Shown here: piece by piece, positions 54,544-61,408 of the stretch
Numbering within the stretch: position 1 is the first letter of the stretch
Layout: each line of letters opens with the position of its first letter
NCBI GenBank assembly: GCA_009692115.1
Contig: SHZU01000005.1
Coordinates: 178,104 to 242,103, forward strand
DNA from: Gemmatimonadota bacterium
Lineage (GTDB): Bacteria > Gemmatimonadota > Gemmatimonadetes > Gemmatimonadales > GWC2-71-9
DNA length: 64,000 bases
Direction of reading: 5' to 3'
The notes under the pieces: generated by a model
The model's database searches: none
Seen by the model: the letters and a program-made list of their open reading frames with translations, nothing else
What the model was told of the DNA's origin: nothing
Position numbers and translations under genes: made by a program

Positions 54544-55925
54544 AACCAGGGCTCGCGGGTCTCCTTACCGTCGCGGTGCTCGGCTGCGGAGGCCCTGATC
54601 CCGTCGCTCCGCCGCCGCCCCCGCCGCCGGCGGAGGTTACCTCCCTCACCGTGACCCCGCTCCAGGCGATCGTCACTGGTGGCGAACGGGTGACCGCGAC
54701 GGCCGTGGCCCGGACCGCCCAAGGCTCGGCGCAGGCCACCATCGATTGGAAGTCGAGCGATCCATTGGTTGCGACCGTGGCCACGACCGGCACCATCACG
54801 GCGACGGGCAATGGGACGGCCACGATCACGGCCTCGGTCGGAAGCGTCAGCGCCGCCCTCGAATTCAAGGTCGCCCCGCCGGGCCTCGGCCGGATCGTTG
54901 ACTCGGTCCGCCGGGCGTACGGACTGCCGGCCATGGGCGGCGCCATCATCACGAGCGCCGGCACCGAAGCGCTGGCGGTCGCCGGCACCCGGCGCGCCGA
55001 CCGGGGTCCGTTCGTCACGGTGGACGACAAGTGGCACATCGGGTCCAATCTCAAGGCGGTCACTGCCGCGCTCGCGGCCACCGTGGTCGACCAGGGCACG
55101 CTGGCCTGGTCGACGACCATCGGCGCGGCGTTCCCGGACTTGGCCGCCATGATGCGGCCCGAGTACCGGGACGTGACGTTAGGCGATCTTCTCTCTCACC
55201 GGGGCGGGATCCGGAATGATCCGCCGGTGTCCGCGTTCGTGGGTGCCACCGCGAAATCACAACGGGACGGCCTGGCGGCGTGGACGCTGGCCGAGGCGCC
55301 GGTCGGTCCGGTCGGGGTCTTCGCCTACAGCAATTTGGGCTACGTGCTGGCCGGCGCGATGATCGAGCGCGCCGAACACGGGGTCTACGAGGACCTCTTG
55401 GCCAGCCGGCTGCTCCAACCGTTAGGCGTCACTGGGCTCGGGTGGGGCCCGCAGGCCGCGGCCGGCGCCAGCGACCAGCCGGTGGCCCACTCCTTCCAGA
55501 ACGGCCGCTGGGCTCCCTGCGAAGGCTGCGACAATCTCCCTGGTCTTTCGGCCGCTGGGCGGGCCCACCTCCCGTTGGGTGACTGGGCCAAACTGATCCG
55601 CGAGTTCCTGGCGGCCGATGCCGGGGCATCGACCCTGATCACACCGGCCACCGGCCGGGATCTGTTCACGAACCGAGTGCCGCTCACCGGTACCGACAGC
55701 TACGGGCTTGGCTGGGTCTTGGTCACGCGCGGGTGGGCCGGCGGCCGGGCCGCGGCGCATGAGGGATCCAACACCGTCAACCACTCGGTGGCTTGGCTGG
55801 GCCTCGGCCGCGGCATCGGATTCATTGCGGTCACCAACGCGGCTGATCCCGCTACGGTGCGGACCGGGCAGGCACTCGATGTATTGATCGGGCGGATGAT
55901 CGGCTGGCACGACACCGGGAAGTGA
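54540..55925 (+). CDS. Beta-lactamase-fold serine hydrolase lipoprotein with Big_2-like domain
   Basis: From GTG 54540 the 461-residue protein has a lipoprotein signal (TVAVLGC, Cys16), a proline run, a bacterial Ig-like (Big_2) domain about residues 32-112, and a class C/DD-peptidase-type domain: SxxK at Ser169-Lys172 (GSNLKAV), YSN at 263-265 and a C-terminal HEGSNTVNHSVAW in place of KTG. The last change is common in esterase-like members. It would act on esters, D-peptides or beta-lactams at the cell surface. It ends the plus-strand coupled run (GTGA overlap with CocE). Confidence 0.9.
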   Translation: MKPGLAGLLTVAVLGCGGPDPVAPPPPPPPAEVTSLTVTPLQAIVTGGERVTATAVARTAQGSAQATIDWKSSDPLVATVATTGTITATGNGTATITASVGSVSAALEFKVAPPGLGRIVDSVRRAYGLPAMGGAIITSAGTEALAVAGTRRADRGPFVTVDDKWHIGSNLKAVTAALAATVVDQGTLAWSTTIGAAFPDLAAMMRPEYRDVTLGDLLSHRGGIRNDPPVSAFVGATAKSQRDGLAAWTLAEAPVGPVGVFAYSNLGYVLAGAMIERAEHGVYEDLLASRLLQPLGVTGLGWGPQAAAGASDQPVAHSFQNGRWAPCEGCDNLPGLSAAGRAHLPLGDWAKLIREFLAADAGASTLITPATGRDLFTNRVPLTGTDSYGLGWVLVTRGWAGGRAAAHEGSNTVNHSVAWLGLGRGIGFIAVTNAADPATVRTGQALDVLIGRMIGWHDTGK

Positions 55926-55972
55926 CATAGCTTGAATCGGTGGATGTCCCCGCATCAATTCGAGGAGTGCCC

Positions 55973-58024
55973 ATGCCGACACCGTCCCGTTTCCTGATCG
56001 CGCTGGCCGTGCTGGCCACCCCGTCCGTCGGCCTGACCGCCCAAACCCCGGTCGCCAACCGCCTCATGATGGAAGACTTCCTCAACGCCGAAGCGCCGAA
56101 GGATTTCTTTCGGGGCGGCGGACCGGAGATCTCACCGGACGGCAAGCAAGTGGCCTACTCGCGGTGGTGGATCGACAAGATGACCGATCGATGGAAACAG
56201 TCGGTCTGGCTGGTCAACAGCGATGGCTCCAAGAACCGGTGGCTGGTCGACGCCGGGGGCCAGCGGTGGTCTCCGGACGGGACCCGGCTCGCCTTCGTGA
56301 AACTCGGCGAGCCGACCGGGGCGCAGATCTTCGTCCGCTACATGGACGCCGAAGGGGCGGTGACCCAGGTCACCCGGCTCGAGTCGGGGCCGGGCAACCT
56401 GACCTGGTCGCCCGATGGCAAGTGGATCGCGTTCACGTCCATGGTGCCGGAAAAATCCAAGTGGAGCACGGCGATACCCGGCAAGCCCTCGGGGGCCACC
56501 TGGGCCGAGGAACCGAAGGTGGTCGACCGGCTCCAGTATCGGTCCGATTGGAACGGGTACGTCGACGAGGGGCACACCCAGATCTTCGTCGTCTCGGCCA
56601 GTGGGGGGACACCGGCCCAACTGACCGAGGGCCCGTGGAATCACAGCCAGTTGTCGTGGTCGAAGGACGGCCGGGAACTTCTCTTCAGCGGGCTTCGGGT
56701 TCCGAAGGCGGAGTATCAGTGGCGGGAGTCGGAGATCTACGCGGTGGCCGTGGCTACCAAGGCGGTCCGACAGCTGACCGCCCGGAAGGGGCCGGACTTC
56801 GGGCCGGTGGTGTCGCCCGATGGGAAGATGGTGGCGTATCTCGGCTATGACTGGACCGACGACACCTACATCACCAACAAGTTGTACCTGATGGGCATCG
56901 ACGGATCGAATCCGCGCCGGATCGACGGCTCGCTCGACCGTTCACCTGAAAACGTGTCGTGGGCGGCCGATGGCAGCGGCGTGTATTACGTCGCGCAAGA
57001 CCGGGGGCAGGCGCAGTTGTTCTTTGCCGCCGCGTCCGGGGGCGAACCGAAACGGCTCACCACGGGTGATCACCTGTTGAGCGATCTCAGTCTCTCGCCG
57101 ACCGGCACTGCTGCGGCGATCCTCAACACCAATAACTCCCCCGGCGACGTGGTGGTGTTCGACGCGAAGACTCCGGCGCCCAAGCGAATCACCGACTTGA
57201 ATGGGGACATCCTGGCCGGCAAGCGGCTCGGCAGCGTGGAAGAGATCTGGTATCCGTCGGTCGAGGGGCTCAAGGTCCAGGGCTGGATCGTCAAGCCGCC
57301 GGATTTCGATCCCAAGAAGAAGTATCCGCTGATGTTGTCGATTCATGGCGGGCCGCACGGAATGTTCGCGAGCTCGCTGACCTATAAGTGGTGGGAGTGG
57401 CAGATCTACGCCGGGATGGGCTACGTGGTGCTGTTCACCAACCCGCGGGGCAGTTCAGGCTATGGAAGCAGCTTCGGCAATGAGATCAAGAACGCGTATC
57501 CGGGAAAAGACTTCAACGACTTGATGGCGGGGGTCGACACGGTCATCAACCGGGGCTACATCGATACCAAGAACCTGTTCGTCTACGGCTGCAGCGGCGG
57601 CGGGGTGCTGACGGCCTGGGTCGTGGGTCACACCGACCGGTTCACCGCGGCATCGTCGGAGTGTCCGGTGATCAACTGGATCTCCTTCGTCGGAACCACC
57701 GACGGGCCCAACTGGTACTACAACTTCGCCAAGTTCCCCTGGGAGGATCCGTCGGAGCATCTCCGGCGCTCGCCGCTGATGTACGTCGGCAACGTCAAGA
57801 CGCCGACGATGGTGCTGACGGCCGAGGGCGATCTCCGGACCCCGATGCCGCAGACGGAGGAGTATTACATGGCGTTGAAGATGCGGCAGGTGCCGACGGT
57901 GATGGTGCGGCTCAAGGACGAGTGGCATGGGTACTTAAACCGGCCCTCGAACTTCCTCCACACGATTTCGTTCCGGGAGGGGTGGTTCCAGAACTTCAAG
58001 AAGAAGGACGGCCCCGTGCCCTGA
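55973..58024 (+). CDS. S9-family peptidase with TolB-like propeller (DPP/acylaminoacyl-peptidase type)
   Basis: From ATG 55973 (CGAGGAG upstream) the 683-residue protein has a signal peptide (ALAVLATPSVGLTAQ), a propeller with several SPDGK blades, and a C-terminal peptidase domain: SIHGGPHGMF oxyanion region, VLFTNPRGSSGYG, nucleophile Ser541 in YGCSGGGVLT, Asp in LTAEGDLRTPM and His in DEWHGYLNRP. It cleaves short peptides in the periplasm. The 47-base gap from the previous gene suggests it may have its own promoter. The following kilobase contains only remnants. Confidence 0.92.
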   Translation: MPTPSRFLIALAVLATPSVGLTAQTPVANRLMMEDFLNAEAPKDFFRGGGPEISPDGKQVAYSRWWIDKMTDRWKQSVWLVNSDGSKNRWLVDAGGQRWSPDGTRLAFVKLGEPTGAQIFVRYMDAEGAVTQVTRLESGPGNLTWSPDGKWIAFTSMVPEKSKWSTAIPGKPSGATWAEEPKVVDRLQYRSDWNGYVDEGHTQIFVVSASGGTPAQLTEGPWNHSQLSWSKDGRELLFSGLRVPKAEYQWRESEIYAVAVATKAVRQLTARKGPDFGPVVSPDGKMVAYLGYDWTDDTYITNKLYLMGIDGSNPRRIDGSLDRSPENVSWAADGSGVYYVAQDRGQAQLFFAAASGGEPKRLTTGDHLLSDLSLSPTGTAAAILNTNNSPGDVVVFDAKTPAPKRITDLNGDILAGKRLGSVEEIWYPSVEGLKVQGWIVKPPDFDPKKKYPLMLSIHGGPHGMFASSLTYKWWEWQIYAGMGYVVLFTNPRGSSGYGSSFGNEIKNAYPGKDFNDLMAGVDTVINRGYIDTKNLFVYGCSGGGVLTAWVVGHTDRFTAASSECPVINWISFVGTTDGPNWYYNFAKFPWEDPSEHLRRSPLMYVGNVKTPTMVLTAEGDLRTPMPQTEEYYMALKMRQVPTVMVRLKDEWHGYLNRPSNFLHTISFREGWFQNFKKKDGPVP

Positions 58025-58059
58025 TCTGACGGCTGGGTCTACTGACGTCGGCCCCGGAG

Positions 58060-58510
58060 GCCGAGCGTCGTGAGGACCCGTTCGAACCGGGGATCCCCTC
58101 GGGGACCCCCGACCCAAGTTGGTGAGAAGGAGGCCATCCGGGGGCCACACGGCTTCCCCACCAGCCCCGCCGGGCGTAGCAGACCGCACCTTGCGCCCCG
58201 ACCTCAACTTGGTCCAGCCCGAGCGCCCCGGCCCGGTGATCGCAATCCTAACGGGACCCCTCCCCGTCAGCACGGCGAAAGCCAACCCGCCGCCAGGGAG
58301 GACGACCGGTGAACGGTGCCAAACCTCGCCACGGGAGGTGTCCGGTACGGTCAAGACCGTTGCCTTCCCACCCCCCGCTGGTAACAACAGAAACCCACCA
58401 CTCACTCCCCCCACGAGGAGCGTATCCGGGCCGAGCCAGCGCAGGTCCTGGATCCAGCTGCGCGAAGTGCCGATGGTGACGGCCGGGCCGGCGTCGGCGT
58501 CGCTGCGTTA
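58060..58510 (-). pseudogene. TolB-propeller fragment of a kinase-associated or hydrolase gene
   Basis: The minus strand reads IQDLRWLGPDTLLVGGVSGG followed by FLLLPAGGGKATVLTVPDTS and VVLPGGGLAFAVLTGRGPVR, the blade pattern of TolB domains attached to protein kinases of this phylum. No start, no complete blade set and no catalytic domain remain. Boundaries are approximate. It is opposite in strand to the kinase fragment that follows, so the two were not one gene in their present arrangement. Confidence 0.5.
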
Positions 58511-58634
58511 TCTCAAGCAGCGGTTCCCCGCCTGCGACGCGTACCAAGTCCACCTCCACGGCCACGCCGAAAGCGTCACGACGGACCGGATTCACCTCTG
58601 GACCGCGGCACGCTTCCTGGTAACGTTGGTGTAG

Positions 58635-58784
58635 TTGGTGAACGCGCTCGATTACGCCCACGGCCAGAGAGTGATTCACCGGGACATCAAGCCGGAGAAC
58701 ATCCTCCTCTCCCGCGGGCACCCGCTCCTCACCGACCTCGGGATCGCCCGGGCCGGCCCGGCCCGGCTGCAATGCTGGAGGTGA
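58635..58784 (+). pseudogene. Serine/threonine protein kinase catalytic-loop remnant
   Basis: The plus frame after a TAG (58632-58634) encodes [20 protein letters not shown] and [11 protein letters not shown], the HRD catalytic loop and DFG-equivalent (DLG) of a Pkn2-type kinase, then closes at TGA 58782-58784. The N-lobe and rest of the C-lobe are missing. Confidence 0.8.
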
Positions 58785-58796
58785 GCTTTCCTACTG

Positions 58797-58988
58797 ACGG
58801 ACCCCGAGGTCGACTTTATCCGGCGCCGCGAGGATTCGGCCACCCTCCTGCAGTTGATTGAGGAGAAGACCTTGTCGGCGGGATATCTAGTCTATGGCGG
58901 GGTCGACATGCTCCGGGATCGCGCCGTCACGATTCCTCCGGTGGAGGAATTCTCCCGGCGGGTCGCGAAGGGTGACCTCTTCAAGTAG
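58797..58988 (+). pseudogene. C-terminal fragment of an unidentified gene
   Basis: The frame continues in phase after the kinase remnant's stop, reading DPEVDFIRRREDSATLLQLI and AGYLVYGGVDMLRDRAVTIP, ending at TAG 58986-58988. The GYLVYGG segment loosely recalls the tail of DUF4143-type ATPases. There is no start codon with a ribosome site. It fills the gap to the CocE gene; I see nothing else there. Confidence 0.3.
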
Positions 58989-59040
58989 CCGGGCTGAGCG
59001 GTTCATGGCAGAGATCCCGCACCAAGTCGTACTTTCTTTC

Positions 59041-60882
59041 TCAGGATCGCCTCGGGATCACCGGAAGAACGATGTGTGACGGAGCCTGGCTTGAATGGTG
59101 GATTTTCTGCGTAGCCACCACGGAACCTGTGGCCAGGCCCACGTTGTCCTCGCCGGTATTCAAGTTGCGCAAGTAGTAGGGAAAAAAACTGCTCGAGATC
59201 TCCACGCGGATGCGATGCCCCTTGGCAAAGACATTCGCCGTCCCGCGCCAGAACTCCAGTGTGTACTCATAGACCTGGTTCGGCGTGATCGTTGTGAACC
59301 GCTCCGCCGTGAAGCGACCCTGATTTTCCGGATCACGATTGCGCGCGCGGATCACGCCGTCGGTGAGGAAGGCGGTGCTGCCGTCCGGCCGCACATCCAC
59401 AAGGCGCATCATCCAGTCGGTGTCCCGCGCAGACGTCGCCGCGTAAAGCTTGGCGGTGATTGGACCGGTGACTTCGACGTCTTCCGTGAGCACGGGCGTC
59501 GTGTACACCAACACGTCATCGGTGATGGCCGAGAGGCGGGTATCGAACGCCCCGTCTATGTCGCCGCGGCTGTTCTGAGAGCCGAAGAACGGATCGCGCG
59601 TCGGCGTTGCCGGATCGTAGATGTAGCTGTCGGCCGGCTCCGGTCCGCTCGGCGCAGTTGGGCTCAACACACCATCGCCCCGGATCGAGTTCGCCTTACC
59701 CTGACTGCGCAGAAAGAACTTGGTCCACTGGGTCCGCGGGAGCGGCCAGTCCGCTTCGGCGCGCCACTCGTTCGCGCCCATCACGAACACGTGCACGGGC
59801 GCGTCGCGCTCCACGCCATTATCGACGCCCTTCAGGTAATGGTCGAAGAACCGGGTGACGTAACCGTCCCAGTCGATGGCCGCGGCAGCGCCGTAATCAA
59901 TCCCTCCGAGCTCCCGCGTGGCGACGGGCCAGTGATACCATGGGCCGATCACGAAACGCGGACGCCGCGCTTCCGGGGTTGCGCCGAGCGCCTTCATCGC
60001 CAAGTAGTTCATCGGAGTGCCGGGATGGTTGCCGTCAAACCACCCGGAGACCGCGAGCGAGGGCACGTTCACCCGCGCGTAACTCCCCTTTGTCTGGTAG
60101 GAGATCGCCTTCCAATAGGCCGATGTGGCGAGGTTGTCGCGGATCCAGGTCTCGAACCAGGGTGCATCGATCACGCCCCGGTTGCGGTTAACGTCGACAT
60201 AAGGCGTGTGCATCAGGTCCTGCGCACGCTCGTTGACGAACCCTCCTTTCGGTCCCGGGGCCACCTCCTGTCCCGTCCGGCCAGCCATCATCGCAGCCCA
60301 GTCAAAGATCCACGACACGAGCACGCCGTTCTGGTACGGCGCATTGCTGAACGCGTCCGGCGGCGCGACCTCGGGGACGATCGCCTTGAGGGAGGGGGGT
60401 CCCTGTGTGGCAGTCCACCAGGTCTCCCACCCCATATATGAAGGGCCATACATCCCCACATTGGCGTTGCTCCACGGCTGCTTGGCGATCCACTCAACGA
60501 CATCGTACCCGTCGGTTTTCTGCTTGGCACCGAACGGATCCCACTCGCCGTCCGAGTCATATCGGCCGCGGGTGTCGGCGAGTACAACCGCATAGCCCCG
60601 CGCGGCGAACCACTTCGCGCGTTCCTTCCACCCGGCGTTATTGTCGTAGGGCGTGATCGAGAGGAGACTGGCGTAGCGGCCCGGTGTCGCCGGCTGATAG
60701 ATGTCCACCGACAGCTGCACGCCGTCGCGCATCGAAACTTTGTGTCCACGCGACTGCTGCACGCTGAACTGAGGCGGGGAATAGGACCCAGGATTCGGAG
60801 CCTGTGCAGCGGCTGGACGGAACGCGGTCGCGGCGATGACCGTTAGGCACCTAATGAGCAATGGCCGTGCGTGCGTGGGCAT
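59041..60882 (-). CDS. CocE/NonD-family secreted hydrolase with atypical codon use
   Basis: From ATG 60882 the protein is 613 residues. It has a signal peptide (VIAATAFRPAAAQ), LADTRGRYDSDGEWDPF, the nucleophile region MYGPSYMGWETWW (Ser148), IGPWYHWPVAT with the catalytic His, and a jelly-roll ending FAKGHRIRVEISSSFFPYYL. It is a close relative of the gene at 52723. By eye its codons differ from neighbours, with more CGC/CGT Arg and AT-ending codons (for example in PSYMG), and it is flanked on both sides by gene remnants. A later arrival by transfer is plausible. GTTAGGC occurs in its signal-peptide region. Confidence 0.92.
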   Translation of the reverse strand: MPTHARPLLIRCLTVIAATAFRPAAAQAPNPGSYSPPQFSVQQSRGHKVSMRDGVQLSVDIYQPATPGRYASLLSITPYDNNAGWKERAKWFAARGYAVVLADTRGRYDSDGEWDPFGAKQKTDGYDVVEWIAKQPWSNANVGMYGPSYMGWETWWTATQGPPSLKAIVPEVAPPDAFSNAPYQNGVLVSWIFDWAAMMAGRTGQEVAPGPKGGFVNERAQDLMHTPYVDVNRNRGVIDAPWFETWIRDNLATSAYWKAISYQTKGSYARVNVPSLAVSGWFDGNHPGTPMNYLAMKALGATPEARRPRFVIGPWYHWPVATRELGGIDYGAAAAIDWDGYVTRFFDHYLKGVDNGVERDAPVHVFVMGANEWRAEADWPLPRTQWTKFFLRSQGKANSIRGDGVLSPTAPSGPEPADSYIYDPATPTRDPFFGSQNSRGDIDGAFDTRLSAITDDVLVYTTPVLTEDVEVTGPITAKLYAATSARDTDWMMRLVDVRPDGSTAFLTDGVIRARNRDPENQGRFTAERFTTITPNQVYEYTLEFWRGTANVFAKGHRIRVEISSSFFPYYLRNLNTGEDNVGLATGSVVATQKIHHSSQAPSHIVLPVIPRRS

Positions 60883-60940
60883 GCGGAACCTCGCAGGTGC
60901 TGCAGTGGGGCGCGAGCCTGGCGCGATCATACGGGCCGTC

Positions 60941-60963
60941 TAGGAATAGGAATAGGAATAGGA
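60941..60963 (+). repeat. Hexamer tandem repeat, TAGGAA x 3.8
   Basis: TAGGAA begins at 60941, 60947 and 60953 and a fourth partial copy TAGGA at 60959. It lies 59 bases before the CocE start in the minus orientation, between that gene and a nucleotidyltransferase remnant. It may be a slippage-prone tract affecting spacing of a promoter, or a junction relic. Confidence 0.7.
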
Positions 60964-60979
60964 CTTTCCTTCGCCCCTC

Positions 60980-61199
60980 CCAACCTACGAGGCCGGGGGC
61001 GGGCTGTCCACCTCGATCGGGGAGGCCTCGATGTTCCATGCCACCTTCGGCTACTACGCTCAGGGCGTGACACCCGGGACCGCCGTGCTGCCCGATGGGT
61101 AGCGGGAACGGTTGCTTCGAAGACGTGGAGTTCTGTCGCGCGACGCTGCGGCTCCGGTTGGTATATCTTGATGGCCCGACGTGGTCTTTGGCATCATAG
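60980..61199 (+). pseudogene. Remnant of a DUF6036/AbiEii-like nucleotidyltransferase gene
   Basis: One frame reads IGEASMFHATFGYYAQGV followed by AVLPDG, then TAG at 61100-61102 where relatives have Trp, and RERLLR. After a frame change it reads EDVEFCRATLRLRLVYLDG and ends at TAG 61197-61199. Both parts match the C-terminal half of DUF6036 nucleotidyltransferases with the middle (KLVAGREK-type segment) lost. The rest of 60883-61408 shows no gene I can support. Confidence 0.5.
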
Positions 61200-61408
61200 G
61201 TGATGCGACATGGCATCAATGCCTTCCCCAGAGGCCGGGGCCCATGAGGTCACCGGCGCTCTGGCCGGCCGGCGTCGGCGCGGACTGGTCGTCCGCGCGC
61301 GGGGACGCCTCGCGAAATCGGGTGCCTTGGAGGCCGGTATGGCACTCGGTAAGTTGAGGCGCCACCCTCGTTCCATCGAGTACCGCCACGCCTCATGAGG
61401 CCGTTCCC

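Noticed and set aside
57935..58414. A complete minus-strand protein of 159 residues
   Set aside because: Its 3' third is antisense to the S9 peptidase gene and only a TolB-like fragment is credible.
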